From an uncultured Oscillospiraceae bacterium (GTDB taxonomy: Bacteria > Bacillota > Clostridia > Oscillospirales > Oscillospiraceae), in NCBI GenBank assembly GCA_934553255.1, contig CAKTEZ010000002.1, positions 48,365 through 112,364 of the forward strand: a stretch of 64,000 nucleotides of DNA, in the 5' to 3' direction. The notes beneath the pieces are model-generated. The model saw only the letters and a program-made list of their open reading frames with translations. It was not told the DNA's origin and made no database searches. The first letter of the stretch is position 1; every line of letters begins with the position of its first letter. The position numbers were made by a program, and so were the translations under genes. Shown one piece after another: positions 25,613 to 35,185 of this stretch.

Positions 25613-27515
25613 CCGCGCCCTTTTCCGCAGAGATCTGCAGCGCTTTTGGCCGCTGTGGTTCGGCTATACGCTCCTCTGGCTGCTGCTCCTGCCGCTGACG
25701 CTGCTCAATCAGCTTGCGCAGGCGAGCTGGATCTCGCACGCGGGCTGGCACATCGCCAAGGAAATATCCCACGATGTGCTCGGCATCGGCGCCTACGGCG
25801 GCCTCGCGATGGCGGCGATATTCGGCATCTTCTTCGCCATGGCGATGTTCTCTTACCTCACCGCGCCCCGCGCGACGCAGGGCTTCCACTCCATGCCTGT
25901 GCGGCGCGAGACGCTGTATGCGACGAACTACCTCGCGGGGCTTGCGTGCATGGTCTCGTCGATCATGCTCGCCTTCGCCCTCGCGGTCATTGCCGCCGCG
26001 GGCTTTGGCGTGCACGACCTCGCCGCGTTCGGCACGGCGTGCCTTGCCGCCGTGCTCGCCGTGGTGTTCTTCTACTCCTTCGCTGTGCTGTGCATGATGT
26101 TCACCGGGCAAATTCTGGCCGCGCCCGTGTTCTACGGCATCCTCAATTTCCTTGCCGTGGGTATGGAATACCTTGTGCGCAATTTTGCCGGCACCTTCCT
26201 CTATGGATACAGCGGCTACATGGCGCCCGAGACCTTCACCATCCTCTCACCCGTCTGGAAGCTGGCGCAGGCGCTTTCCGTGAGAGCGGCCCCCGATGTT
26301 GACCTCCTCCTCAGCGACGGCACGCGGCAGATCGTTTCGAGCGGCGGATATGTGCTCTACGGCATGGAGTGGCTCGGCATCTACGCCGCCGTCGGCGTCG
26401 TGGTTGCCCTGCTCGGGCTGCTGGTCTACCGGAAGCGCCCGAGCGAGGTCAGCGGCTCCATCGTCACCGTGCCGTGGATGCGTCCGGTCTTCAAATACGG
26501 CGTGGCGGTCTGCGCCGCCTTCTCCGTCGGTCAGCTCGTCTACTACCTTATCTTCGGCATAAACCTCACGAGCGGCGAATACTCGCTCGCAGGCACCATT
26601 GCCTGTATGCTCCTTGCGGGGCTGCTCGGCTACTTTGCTGCCGAGATGCTGCTGGAAAAGAGCTTCCGTGTGTGGCGCAAAGGCTGCGTGGGCGCGGTGG
26701 TGTTCTCCGCCGTGCTTGTGTGCTTCGGCGTCGGAATGTCGCTCGACCTCACAGGCTTTGAGGGCTATGTGCCTGCCGCGGAGCAGGTCGAGTCCGTTTC
26801 CGTGTATCTCTCCTCCACCGGTGACTACTTCCACGGAAGGTTATCCGAGCCGGAGAGCGTGGGCGCGGCGCTCGCGGCGCACCGCGCGGTGATCGCCGAC
26901 AAGGACCGCCAGCTCGCCTACCGTGACCGCGCCACAGAGGAGAGCGGCGACACCGCCCGCATCTATTCCTTCGAGCTGAATTACACGCTCACCGACGGGC
27001 GCGTCGTGCGCCGCAGCTACAAGGGCTGCCACATCACCGCCGCGGAGCTGAGGGAGACAGGCTCCATCGCGCAGACGGCGACCGCGCTGCTCAACTGCCC
27101 TGAGGCCGCGCGCTCGCGCGTGCTCGGCGAGCTGGCGGACGACAAGAGCAACGCCTATCTCACCGGCGGCTACTACGACGTCGTCAGCGACGGCGCCTAC
27201 GGCGAGGACAACGGCGAGCTGACCGCCGCGCAGGCCAACACACTCGTCTCCGCGCTGCGCCGCGACTACGAGGCGGGTCACGCCTCCAATGCCTCGCTCT
27301 TTGAGAGTACACTCTACAGCGGCAGCTTCTATGTCGAGCTGGAGCTGTGGTACAGCATCCGCGAGGACGAGAAGCCGACCATGCAGCCGATCGACGCCGC
27401 TTCGAGCGCCAGCACCTATGTGATCGTCACGCCGGACATGACCTATACCCTCAGCGCGCTGGCGGACATGGGCGTTGAAACGCCCGCGGACGCGCGCAGC
27501 GCCTACGCCCTCTGA
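25587..27515 (+). CDS. ABC transporter permease with large extracytoplasmic domain
   Basis: A 642-residue membrane protein. I start at the ATG at 25587, 7 nt after GGGAGG, rather than 25566. The first 190 residues carry about five or six membrane segments of ABC-2 type (FWPLWFGYTLLWLLLLPLTL is the first). A further pair flanks GMEWLGIYAAVGVVVALLGL, and more lie at about 310-395. The last 240 residues form a soluble domain that should lie outside the cell. The topology resembles YtrC/YtrD-type permeases regulated by YtrA repressors. The transported substrate is unknown; antimicrobial export or envelope stress sensing is the family-level expectation. Confidence 0.85.
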   Translation: MQSVTSFFDRALFRRDLQRFWPLWFGYTLLWLLLLPLTLLNQLAQASWISHAGWHIAKEISHDVLGIGAYGGLAMAAIFGIFFAMAMFSYLTAPRATQGFHSMPVRRETLYATNYLAGLACMVSSIMLAFALAVIAAAGFGVHDLAAFGTACLAAVLAVVFFYSFAVLCMMFTGQILAAPVFYGILNFLAVGMEYLVRNFAGTFLYGYSGYMAPETFTILSPVWKLAQALSVRAAPDVDLLLSDGTRQIVSSGGYVLYGMEWLGIYAAVGVVVALLGLLVYRKRPSEVSGSIVTVPWMRPVFKYGVAVCAAFSVGQLVYYLIFGINLTSGEYSLAGTIACMLLAGLLGYFAAEMLLEKSFRVWRKGCVGAVVFSAVLVCFGVGMSLDLTGFEGYVPAAEQVESVSVYLSSTGDYFHGRLSEPESVGAALAAHRAVIADKDRQLAYRDRATEESGDTARIYSFELNYTLTDGRVVRRSYKGCHITAAELRETGSIAQTATALLNCPEAARSRVLGELADDKSNAYLTGGYYDVVSDGAYGEDNGELTAAQANTLVSALRRDYEAGHASNASLFESTLYSGSFYVELELWYSIREDEKPTMQPIDAASSASTYVIVTPDMTYTLSALADMGVETPADARSAYAL

Positions 27516-27518
27516 CGC

Positions 27519-27710
27519 ATGACCGCGCGAAAAAAGCGCGGCCGCGTCCGGCTGGAGCGGGCGGTCATCGCCGTACTCATCCTCTGCATCGGCGCGGAGC
27601 TTGTTTACTGGCTCCTCGCAGGCAAACAGCCACACCATTTTACTGCTTCCTGCTCGCCGAGGGCTTCGCGCACACGCGCGACCGAAAAAAATATTTCCTC
27701 CCGCTGCTGA
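27519..27710 (+). CDS. Short open frame, probable gene-fusion scar
   Basis: A 63-residue frame beginning 3 nt after the permease stop without a ribosome-binding site. Residues 1-35 look like the basic start and single membrane helix of an exported protein (RKKRGRVRLERAVIAVLIL). The remainder is out-of-frame traX sequence. It is probably the junction left by a deletion; it is unlikely to be functional. Confidence 0.3.
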   Translation: MTARKKRGRVRLERAVIAVLILCIGAELVYWLLAGKQPHHFTASCSPRASRTRATEKNISSRC

Positions 27711-27868
27711 TCGCCTCGCCGTGGGTGCTGCTGTGCGCGCCGCTCCTGCTGCTTTACAGCGGCGCGCGCGGACACCGCGGCGGGAAGTATTTCTTCTACC
27801 TCTTCTATCTGGCGCATTTCCTCGTCCTGCTGGCCCTTGCAAAGGGCGTCGCAGCGGCCCTGACCTGA
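27632..27868 (+). pseudogene. traX remnant
   Basis: In the frame ending at TGA 27866-27868 the sequence reads FYCFLLAEGFAHTRDRKKYF, then SPWVLLCAPLLLLYSG, then GGKYFFYLFYLAHFLVLLAL. These are the internal and C-terminal motifs of TraX-family membrane proteins (compare FWFMVAEGYHYTRDLKKYA and MKYLFYIYYPAHLFL in the intact traX at 39811). About 120 central residues and the whole N-terminal third are missing, and there is no start codon. It is a decayed gene. Confidence 0.75.
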
Positions 27869-27911
27869 AAAAAGCGAGGCGCGGAGCCATGGCTCCGCGC
27901 CTCGCTTTTTT
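27868..27911. terminator. Bidirectional terminator
   Basis: A perfect 44-nt palindrome (21-bp arms around CCATGG) with A6/T6 ends, between the traX remnant and the convergent DUF3810 gene. The T-run includes part of the DUF3810 stop codon. Confidence 0.92.
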
Positions 27912-28990
27912 CACTTGAAGTACGCCGTCAGCAGATCCACGCACGCGCCGTAGCTTTTGACGCCGATGGTGCCGTAGCTTTTGAGGAAGCCGTCGTACAC
28001 GGCGGTCGACACCGTGTCCACCGGTCCCTCGAACTGCGCCCAGTATTCGCTGGACGCGCGCAGGTCTGCCGCCGCGCGGCCGTCCAGCGTTTCGCGCACG
28101 GCGCGCCAGCGTTCCGCGTCCGCGGAATAGAGCGCGTTGGAGATGTAGAGATAACCCGACAACGCGCCCGCATAGCGGTAAGCGTCGCTGCCGCAGCGCA
28201 GGCAGGCAAGCACGGCAAGGAAATTGCACTCCTGCTCGCTCGCGATGCCGCGGCGGTGCGAAAGCTCGTGCGCCACCGTGGTTGGGAGCGTTGCGGCGGG
28301 AAAATCAACATTGACGTTGCTCTCTCCCGTGAGCGGAAAGTAGAAGCCGGTGAAGCCCATCGCGCTCATCACGCGGGAAAAGAACATCGCCTTGGGCGGC
28401 ACATCGGTCATTTCCAGAAAGGGAAATTCCTCATAAAGACCCTCGTAGACCTCCGGCGCGTAGGCGAGAATATCCGCGCGGTCCACGGCAAAGGTCCCAT
28501 CGGCATGGCGGGGAACCGCAGGGGCGTATTCGTTCACCCACTCGGCAAACTGCCGCGTCACGCGCTCCAGGTCCTCCACCGCGACCGGATCGGGCGAAAG
28601 CCCGCTCTTCTCGGCAAAGCCGTCGGCGTAGTAATTCGCGCCCCACAGCAGGCAGAACAGCGCGTAGACCGTCGCGAGCGCCGCGGCAAGCCCCAGCACG
28701 AGCGCATAGACGGCGCCGCCCTTTCGTCCGCTCCGCGTCACGGCGCGCACGCCCAGCGCAAGATACGCCAGAAGGCCCAGCGCCGCAAGGACGTACAGCC
28801 CCTCGGCCACGGAGAACGGAACGCGCTCGCACAGCGCGCCGAGCGCGCGGCGCAGCGGGTTTGTAAAGCCCTCCGTCAGGGCGTTCATGGCGGCGCGGCT
28901 GTGCCGCGCGAGCGCAAAGGCGACAAGAGCCGCAAGGTCTCCCAGCAGCCAGAGGTGCAGCCCCTTATGGCGCAGGAAAAAGCGCTTCAT
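27911..28990 (-). CDS. DUF3810 family membrane zinc-peptidase-like protein
   Basis: A 359-residue protein. Three N-terminal membrane segments (about 11-29, 61-83 and 94-117) are followed by a soluble domain with HELSH (241-245) and downstream acidic residues E252/E254, a gluzincin-type zinc site. I start at 28990, where ATGA overlaps the preceding ABC ATPase. A longer reading from 29113 lies within that gene. DUF3810 has no settled function. Its place as last gene of a peptide-import operon suggests it could trim imported or envelope peptides, but this is inference. Confidence 0.85.
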   Translation of the reverse strand: MKRFFLRHKGLHLWLLGDLAALVAFALARHSRAAMNALTEGFTNPLRRALGALCERVPFSVAEGLYVLAALGLLAYLALGVRAVTRSGRKGGAVYALVLGLAAALATVYALFCLLWGANYYADGFAEKSGLSPDPVAVEDLERVTRQFAEWVNEYAPAVPRHADGTFAVDRADILAYAPEVYEGLYEEFPFLEMTDVPPKAMFFSRVMSAMGFTGFYFPLTGESNVNVDFPAATLPTTVAHELSHRRGIASEQECNFLAVLACLRCGSDAYRYAGALSGYLYISNALYSADAERWRAVRETLDGRAAADLRASSEYWAQFEGPVDTVSTAVYDGFLKSYGTIGVKSYGACVDLLTAYFK

Positions 28991-29727
28991 AGCGTTCCGT
29001 CCGCGGCGGAGAGCAGCTCGCGCGTGTACGCCGCGCGCGGGTGGTCGAAAAGCGCCTGCACCGTGTTTTCCTCCACGATGCGTCCGTCTTTCATCACCAT
29101 CACGCGGTCGCAAAGCTGATAGACCACATTGAGGTCATGGGAAATAAAAAGAAATGAGATCCCCAGTTCGTCGCGCACCGCGCGCATCAGCTCTAAGATC
29201 TGGCGCTGAATGGTCACATCCAACGCGCTGACCGGCTCGTCGGCAATGATGAAGCGAGGCTTCTGGATGAGCGCCACGCCGATGCTCACGCGCTGACGCT
29301 GCCCGCCGGACAGCTCGTTCGACCTGCGCGTCAGGCATTCGGCGGGCAGGCCGACCTTCTCCGCGATCTCCGCAACGCGGCGGCCGCGCTCGGCGGTATC
29401 GTACTTGCCGTAAATACGCAGCGGTTCCTCTAAGATCCAGCCGACGGTGCGCGCGGGATTGAGCGAGGAGTACGGGTCCTGAAAGATCATCTGCGGGCGC
29501 TTGGTATAGTGGACGATCTCGCCCGTATGGGTCTTTACAAGGCCGAGAATGTTCTTCACCAGCGTCGTTTTTCCCGTGCCGCTCTCGCCCACAAGCCCCA
29601 GTATCTCGCCGCGGCGGAGCGTAAAGCTCACCTCATGCAGCACGGTATGGTCGTGCCGCCGCCCGTGCGCGTCGGTATCGCGGTACCAGCTTGTGAGGTT
29701 TTTGACTTCTAAAACAAGGTCATCCAT
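28987..29727 (-). CDS. Peptide ABC transporter ATP-binding protein (DppF/OppF type)
   Basis: A 246-residue ABC ATPase: Walker [10 protein letters not shown] (about 48-56), the Opp/Dpp-specific Q-loop [15 protein letters not shown], signature LSGGQRQR, Walker [14 protein letters not shown]. This is the second ATPase of the dipeptide/oligopeptide importer in the five genes upstream. It starts 3 nt after its partner ATPase. It is shorter than typical OppF (about 310-330 aa), lacking the C-terminal oligopeptide extension with its Cys-rich Fe-S region. Confidence 0.93.
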   Translation of the reverse strand: MDDLVLEVKNLTSWYRDTDAHGRRHDHTVLHEVSFTLRRGEILGLVGESGTGKTTLVKNILGLVKTHTGEIVHYTKRPQMIFQDPYSSLNPARTVGWILEEPLRIYGKYDTAERGRRVAEIAEKVGLPAECLTRRSNELSGGQRQRVSIGVALIQKPRFIIADEPVSALDVTIQRQILELMRAVRDELGISFLFISHDLNVVYQLCDRVMVMKDGRIVEENTVQALFDHPRAAYTRELLSAADGTL

Positions 29728-29730
29728 GAC

Positions 29731-30513
29731 TTATCCTCGGCGCACACGGCGCGGAATGGCGTTGATGAGCTCCACGGTGTAGGGATGCTGCGGCGCGGTA
29801 AAAAGCCGCTCCGGCTCCCCCTCCTCCACGATATGCCCGCGCTGCATCACGGCAACGCGCGAGCAGATGCGCCGCACGACCTGCAGATCGTGTGAAATGA
29901 GCAGCATGGAGATGCCGCGCTCGCGGTTGAGCCGCCGCAGCAGCGCCATTATCTGCGCCTGCACGGTCACATCCAGCGCGGTAGTCGGCTCGTCGAGCAG
30001 CAGCAGATGCGGATTGGTGACGATGGCGGCGGCGATCATCGCGCGCTGAAGCTGCCCGCCGGAGCATTCGTGCGGATACTTACGGTAGATCTCCTCCGCG
30101 TCGCCCAGCTCCACATCCCGCAGCGCCGCGAGCGCACGCGCACGGCGCTCCTCGCGCGAGAGCCTTGTATGGACGGCGAGCGCCTCCTCCACCTGCGCGC
30201 CGACGCGCATGAGCGGGTCCATCGCGCTCATCGGCTCCTGAAAGACTACGCCGATCTCACGCCCCTGCACGCTCCGCAGTTCCGCGCGCGGCAGGCGCAG
30301 AATGTCGCGTCCGTCGAAAAGCACCTCGCCGGCAAGCGCAACCTTTTTGCGCTCGATCAGACCGGAGAGTGTCATGGCGGTCACGGTCTTGCCGCTGCCG
30401 CTCTCGCCCACCAGACCGACGATCTCGCCGTCGTGTATGGTCAGTCCGATGCCCGCCACGGCCTCGCGCGAGGCGCCGTGAAAACGGACATGCAGATCCC
30501 GAATTTCGACCAT
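29731..30513 (-). CDS. Peptide ABC transporter ATP-binding protein (DppD/OppD type)
   Basis: A 260-residue ABC ATPase with GESGSGKTV (Walker A), [14 protein letters not shown] (family Q-loop), a variant signature CSGGQLQRA, and [13 protein letters not shown] (Walker B). It is the first of the two nucleotide-binding subunits of the peptide importer. Like its partner it lacks the long C-terminal extension of classical OppD. The ATG follows GGAAAGGAG. Confidence 0.93.
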   Translation of the reverse strand: MVEIRDLHVRFHGASREAVAGIGLTIHDGEIVGLVGESGSGKTVTAMTLSGLIERKKVALAGEVLFDGRDILRLPRAELRSVQGREIGVVFQEPMSAMDPLMRVGAQVEEALAVHTRLSREERRARALAALRDVELGDAEEIYRKYPHECSGGQLQRAMIAAAIVTNPHLLLLDEPTTALDVTVQAQIMALLRRLNRERGISMLLISHDLQVVRRICSRVAVMQRGHIVEEGEPERLFTAPQHPYTVELINAIPRRVRRG

Positions 30514-30537
30514 GGGAGCATCTCCTTTCCTGTGGGT

Positions 30538-31329
30538 TCAGTTATCTCCGCGCTGCAGCCCCTCGCCGATCAGGCTCACGCCGAGGATCAGCAGCACGAT
30601 GACCGCGCCCGTGCCGAGCGCGTACCACGGCGCGGAGTCGAGCATACTCTGCGACTCCGAGAGCATATAGCCAAGGCTCGCCTCGTCGGGCGAAACGCCG
30701 ATGGCGAGGTAGCTCATCGCCGCCTCCGCGAGGACGGCGTTATTGAAGCCGATGGTAATGGCGGAAACGAGCGTGTGCCAGATATTCGGCAGAATGTGGA
30801 TGAAGAGGATGCGCGCGGTAGACGCGCCCATCAGCTCCGCCATGTGGACGTAGTTCCGCGTGCGCGCGCGGGCAAACTCGCTGCGTACGATGCGCGCGTA
30901 GCTGGGGATAAAGACGATGCCGAGCGCGAGCATCATGTGCCACCGCCCGCCGCCGAGCAGGCTGACGAGGACGAGCAGGATCAGGATGCTCGGAAACGAC
31001 GCGAGCGCGTCGTTCAGCCGCATGAGTACCTCGTCCACCCAGCCGCCGTACCACCCCGTCAACGCGCCGACGAGCGTACCGACGACGGTGCCGATGGCGA
31101 CCGTGCCGAGCGCGATGAGCAGCGTATCGCCCGCGCCGACCATAACGCGGCTGAGAATATCGCGGCCGAACTTGTCCGTCCCCATCGGGTGGGCGGGAGA
31201 GGGCGGCAGCAGGCGCGAGAAGTCCATGGCGTTGGGCGCGTAGGGCGTCCATATCAGACCGAGGACGATAAACGCCGCCATCAGCGCGGTAAGCGCGAGG
31301 CCCACGCGCAGGAAGGTATTTTTCTTCAT
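30538..31329 (-). CDS. Peptide ABC transporter permease (DppC type)
   Basis: A 263-residue permease: an N-terminal signal-anchor helix (about 8-28), the HPMGTDKFGRDILSRVMVG motif at the OppC N-domain, and five further membrane segments. The EAA loop is in EAAMSYLAIGVSPDEASLG. It overlaps the upstream permease gene by 4 nt (ATGA). It forms the heterodimeric channel with the DppB-type protein. Confidence 0.94.
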   Translation of the reverse strand: MKKNTFLRVGLALTALMAAFIVLGLIWTPYAPNAMDFSRLLPPSPAHPMGTDKFGRDILSRVMVGAGDTLLIALGTVAIGTVVGTLVGALTGWYGGWVDEVLMRLNDALASFPSILILLVLVSLLGGGRWHMMLALGIVFIPSYARIVRSEFARARTRNYVHMAELMGASTARILFIHILPNIWHTLVSAITIGFNNAVLAEAAMSYLAIGVSPDEASLGYMLSESQSMLDSAPWYALGTGAVIVLLILGVSLIGEGLQRGDN

Positions 31330-32276
31330 TCCGCACCTCCCGCTCCGGACGCGATGCGCGGGTCAATGCGCCGCGCGAGCAGATCGGCGGCGAGATTGCA
31401 GAGAATGACGGCAAACGCCAGCAGCACGACGATGGCGCGCGCGACCGGCTCGTCGCGTCCTTCGATGCTCGTAAGCAGCAGCCGCCCCAGACCCGGAACG
31501 GCAAACACCTGCTCGATGACGACGCTGCCCGCCAGCAGATCGGCGACCGTCATGGCAAGGAAGGTCACCAACGGGACGAGCGTATTTTTCAGCACATGGC
31601 GGTAGAGAATGCCGCTGCGCGAACGTCCGCGGCTCATGGAGGTGCGGACATAATCACGCTGCGCCTCGTCCAGAATGGAGGTCCGCAGCAGCTTGACCGT
31701 CATGGCGATGCGCGGCAGCGCCACGGCAAGCGCAGGGAAAAAGAGGTAGCCGATATAATCGCCCACGCCGCCCGCGGGAAACGCACCGGCAAGGAACAGA
31801 TGCAGCACCAGACCGAACAGATAGGTGAAGAGAATGCCGGTGAAAAACGGCGGGACCGCCATCATCACCTGATTGATCACCGTCAGCGTGCGGTCGAGCC
31901 GGCCGCCGGCATACTTTGCCGACAGGACGCCAAGCGGAACGGAGACCGCGACGATCAACGCGAACGCGAGCGCCGTGAGCGTCAGGGTGGGGCCAAGCCG
32001 CTGGCCGATGAGCGCGCCGACGCTCTGCCCATAGCGGTAGGACACGCCGAGGTCGCCGCGCAGCGCATCCGCGAACCAGCGCCCGTAGCGCACAGGGAGC
32101 GGGTCGTTCAGCCCCAGTTCGATACGCAGCGCCTCCAGCCGCTCGGGGGTCGCCTCTGTACCGAGCAGGCGCGTCGCCGCGTCGCCGGAAAGGAGGGAAA
32201 AGGCAACGAAGGTCAAAAACGAGACGATCACCATCGTCAGCAGCATCGTTGCGAGTTTTTTTGCTGTGTAACGCAT
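31326..32276 (-). CDS. Peptide ABC transporter permease (DppB type)
   Basis: A 316-residue permease: N-terminal helix (about 10-30), the DppB signature GLNDPLPVRYGRWFADALRGDLGVSY split over about 54-80, six membrane segments in total, and the EAA loop near YVRTSMSRGRSRSGILYRHV. It is the channel partner of the DppC-type protein. It starts 47 nt after the binding-protein gene. Confidence 0.94.
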   Translation of the reverse strand: MRYTAKKLATMLLTMVIVSFLTFVAFSLLSGDAATRLLGTEATPERLEALRIELGLNDPLPVRYGRWFADALRGDLGVSYRYGQSVGALIGQRLGPTLTLTALAFALIVAVSVPLGVLSAKYAGGRLDRTLTVINQVMMAVPPFFTGILFTYLFGLVLHLFLAGAFPAGGVGDYIGYLFFPALAVALPRIAMTVKLLRTSILDEAQRDYVRTSMSRGRSRSGILYRHVLKNTLVPLVTFLAMTVADLLAGSVVIEQVFAVPGLGRLLLTSIEGRDEPVARAIVVLLAFAVILCNLAADLLARRIDPRIASGAGGAE

Positions 32277-32323
32277 GGTGTTCGCCTCGCTTTGTCGGTC
32301 AGGGCAGAAGCCCTTGGATTTTC

Positions 32324-33817
32324 TCAGGTGTAGGCAACGGTACTCAGGTCGATGGCGTAGAGCGGGTAGAACCGATAGCCGCCGAGACCCTTACGCACGG
32401 CAACAAGATCCGCAAGGTCCTGGATGTAGACATTCGCGGCGGTCTCCGCCAGGATCTCCTCGCAGCGGAGATAGTGGGCGGTCCTCTCCTCGTCGGTCGC
32501 GGCGTCAATGGCGGCGGCAAAGGCCTCGTCGTATTCCGCGTTGGAATAATTCGTAAAATTATTACTCGCCGTAGAGGCAAACCGCTCGAGCATGGCGCGG
32601 GCGGTCAGCGTGCTGGCATCCACGCCCACGACCGTCGCCTGATAGCGGCGGCCGGAATAGACATTCTCGAGCCAGCTCGCCCACTCGACGGGTTCGATGG
32701 TCACGTTCACGCCGACGGCGCGAAGCTGCTCGGCAACGATCTGCGCGGTGTCCATGTGCGGCTGGTAGTTGCTCGGAACGGTGATGGTGAGGTCAAAGCC
32801 GTCGGGATAGCCCGCCTCGGCGAGCAGCGCCTTGGCCTTTTCCGCATCATGCGGGTAAAGGTCAGCCAGCTCCGGCAGGAAGTATTTGCGGAAGTTGGGG
32901 TACATACTGCTGCCGACCGCGGTGCCGTGACCGTCGGCCACAATGTCGAACACCTGCTCGCGGTCGAGCGCATAGCACAGCGCCTTGCGTACCGTTTCGT
33001 TCGCCAGCGGCTCATAGGCGTGGTTCAGATAGACGGCCTGCACGAGATTCATCGTACCCTCGAGAATGTCAAAATTCTCCGTCAGCTGGTTCGCCTGCGT
33101 CGCGGTCAGGTGAGCGCAAATATCCACCGCGCCGCTCTTGAGCGCGAGGACGAGCGCCTCGGCGTTCTCATAGATCTGATAGGTGACCTTGTCCACCTTC
33201 GCGCCCTCGCCCCAGTAATCGGCGAAGCGCTCGAGCACAAGGTTCTGCTGCGCGGCGCGGGAAACATACCGGAACGGGCCGGTCCCCACGGGGTCCGCAC
33301 CGTAGTCGTACTCCTCCGGTATGATGGCCAGCGTCATGTAGGAGAGAAAATCGCTGTCGGCAGCCTTGAGTACAACGGAGACGAAGGTATCGCCGATATT
33401 CACGGCGTCGATATTGTCCAGCGCCTTCCAGTTACCGGACTGCATAGCCTTGTCGATCGACCATGCGACATCCATTGCCGTGACCTCGCTGCCGTCGTGG
33501 AACTTCACACCGGGGCGGAGATGGAACGTATAAGTGAGCTGATCGTCGGAGATCTCCCAGCGTTCGGCGACGGCGGGGACAAGGTTGCCGTCCGCGTCTG
33601 GCTTGACGAGACCTTCAAACACATTGAACAGCACCTCGCGGTTCGCGGCGGTAACGGAGGCGTAGGGATCCAGCTCATTTTCCAGATCCTGCGCGATGCC
33701 GACGACGATCTCGTTCGCCGCGCGCCGCGCGTCGGTCATGTCGGCGTTCCCGCCGCAGGCGGCAAGAGAGAGCAGCAGAAGCAGGGAAAGGAGCAGAGAA
33801 AAAATGCGCTTATTCAT
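32324..33817 (-). CDS. Family 5 peptide-binding lipoprotein of the ABC importer
   Basis: A 497-residue extracellular solute-binding protein. The lipobox LAAC places the acylated Cys at about residue 21, anchoring it to the outer membrane leaflet. The SBP_bac_5 signature runs from about residue 55 (YASVTAANREVLFNVFEGL; AVAERWEISDDQLTYTFHLR split after). The fold is of the DppA/OppA/NikA class; ligand identity (peptide, nickel, heme) cannot be read from sequence. The start overlaps the AI-2E-type gene by 8 nt, so it is co-transcribed with it. Confidence 0.93.
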   Translation of the reverse strand: MNKRIFSLLLSLLLLLSLAACGGNADMTDARRAANEIVVGIAQDLENELDPYASVTAANREVLFNVFEGLVKPDADGNLVPAVAERWEISDDQLTYTFHLRPGVKFHDGSEVTAMDVAWSIDKAMQSGNWKALDNIDAVNIGDTFVSVVLKAADSDFLSYMTLAIIPEEYDYGADPVGTGPFRYVSRAAQQNLVLERFADYWGEGAKVDKVTYQIYENAEALVLALKSGAVDICAHLTATQANQLTENFDILEGTMNLVQAVYLNHAYEPLANETVRKALCYALDREQVFDIVADGHGTAVGSSMYPNFRKYFLPELADLYPHDAEKAKALLAEAGYPDGFDLTITVPSNYQPHMDTAQIVAEQLRAVGVNVTIEPVEWASWLENVYSGRRYQATVVGVDASTLTARAMLERFASTASNNFTNYSNAEYDEAFAAAIDAATDEERTAHYLRCEEILAETAANVYIQDLADLVAVRKGLGGYRFYPLYAIDLSTVAYT

Positions 33818-35024
33818 GGGTTTCTCCTTTTGGGGTCGTGGTCGATCTTACAGGGTCAGGACGCGGGTCAAAGAGCGTGTCGTCCGTCACGCCCTTTCGC
33901 CGCAGAGACGCTTCGCTGAGCGCGCGGACAGCGGAATGGATACAGGCAAACACCGGCACGCCGAGGAACATACCCAGCACGCCGCCGAAGCCGCCGCCGA
34001 CAAGAATGGCGACGATGATCCAGAAGCTTGAAATGCCGACCGTCTCGCCGAGGATCTTCGGGCCGAGAATGTTGCCGTCAAACTGCTGAAGGGCAATGAT
34101 GAAAATGATGAAGTACAGGCATTGGCGGGGACTGACGAGCAGAATGAGGAACGCGCTCGGGATCGCGCCGAGGAAGGGGCCGAAAATAGGGATCACATTC
34201 GTCACGCCCACAAACACGGAAATGATGGGCGTATACGGGAACTTCAGGATCGAACAGATCACAAAGCAAAGAATGCCGATGATGAGCGAGTCGAGCAGCT
34301 TCCCGCGCACGAAGCCGGAGAAGATGCGGTCCGCCTCGCGCGCGGCGCGCAGAGTGCGCTCGTAGCGCGGCGCGGAAACGGCAGAGTAGAGCAGCTTGCG
34401 CGAATGGCGGCCGAAGGTCTCCTTGCGGGCAAGGAAATAGACGGAAACGACGATACCCACGAGCAGGTCCTTGGCGAACACCAGCACGCTCACCACGCCG
34501 CCGGTCACGGCGACGATGGCGACCTGCGCCCCGGGAATGAGCGTATTGGTCACCCAGCTGACAAGCTCATTGTAGTAGTTTTTCACCAGCGTGAGCAGAC
34601 GCTCGGAGACATAGGGGTTGTCCTCCACGAGCTGCGTGGCCCAGCTGTAGATCGTGCGGTAGTAGCTTTCAAAGTTGGAAAAGAGCAGCGATATGCTCGC
34701 CGCCAGCTCGGGAACGAGGATGCGGAAGATGAGGTACACAAGCCCCAGCACCAATGCCCATGTCACCAGAATGCTCAGGCAGCGCACCAGTCCCGTTCGC
34801 TTCATGCCGAGGCGGCTGCGGAGCAGACGGTCGAAAAAGTCCACGATGGGCGTGAGCAGATAGGCCATGGCGAGACCGTAGAGTACGGGCGTTAGTATTT
34901 TGAACAGCTTTTCCATAAAGATAAGCAGCACGCCGTCCTGAAAGAAGGTATCGTAAAATACCAGAATGGCGCAGGCCGCAGCGGTCAGGGTCGCGCCCCA
35001 ATGCAGATAAGTCTTTTGCTTCAT
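33810..35024 (-). CDS. AI-2E family (DUF20/PerM-type) membrane transporter
   Basis: A 404-residue protein with about seven or eight membrane segments. The family motifs TPVLYGLAMAYLLTPIVDFFDRLL, in the N-terminal half, and GVTNVIPIFGPFLGAIP with LQQFDGNILGPKILG, in the C-terminal half, are shown here in pieces by eye. Members have been linked to AI-2 export, Na+/H+ exchange or other small-molecule export, so function is open. It is the promoter-proximal gene of a six-gene operon with a peptide importer, an uncommon partnership. Confidence 0.88.
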   Translation of the reverse strand: MKQKTYLHWGATLTAAACAILVFYDTFFQDGVLLIFMEKLFKILTPVLYGLAMAYLLTPIVDFFDRLLRSRLGMKRTGLVRCLSILVTWALVLGLVYLIFRILVPELAASISLLFSNFESYYRTIYSWATQLVEDNPYVSERLLTLVKNYYNELVSWVTNTLIPGAQVAIVAVTGGVVSVLVFAKDLLVGIVVSVYFLARKETFGRHSRKLLYSAVSAPRYERTLRAAREADRIFSGFVRGKLLDSLIIGILCFVICSILKFPYTPIISVFVGVTNVIPIFGPFLGAIPSAFLILLVSPRQCLYFIIFIIALQQFDGNILGPKILGETVGISSFWIIVAILVGGGFGGVLGMFLGVPVFACIHSAVRALSEASLRRKGVTDDTLFDPRPDPVRSTTTPKGETHE

Positions 35025-35083
35025 GCCGCCCTCCTTCGGTTCTCCCGCGGCGCAGAGCCGCGCATCAAGAGAGTATCGAATTT

Positions 35084-35112
35084 AGCATACTATGTTTATT
35101 ATGGAATTGCAA
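35084..35112 (-). promoter_or_regulatory. Promoter of the AI-2E/peptide ABC operon
   Basis: On the minus strand: TTGCAA (35107-35112), 17-nt spacer, TATGCT (35084-35089). The -35 hexamer is the same six bases used by the divergent promoter. Confidence 0.72.
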
Positions 35113-35135
35113 TAGCGCATTTTTTATGTTATAGT
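35107..35135 (+). promoter_or_regulatory. Promoter of the lipid kinase gene
   Basis: TTGCAA (35107-35112), 17-nt spacer, TATAGT (35130-35135). Confidence 0.78.
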
Positions 35136-35185
35136 ATATTTAACAATAAATTCAGACTTTTCCATTCGCAGAAAGGAGGAACTTT

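Noticed and set aside
27601-27918. 105-codon frame beginning MFTGSSQANSH
   Set aside because: It is a different frame over the traX remnant and the terminator; Arg/Ala-rich shadow with no ribosome-binding site.
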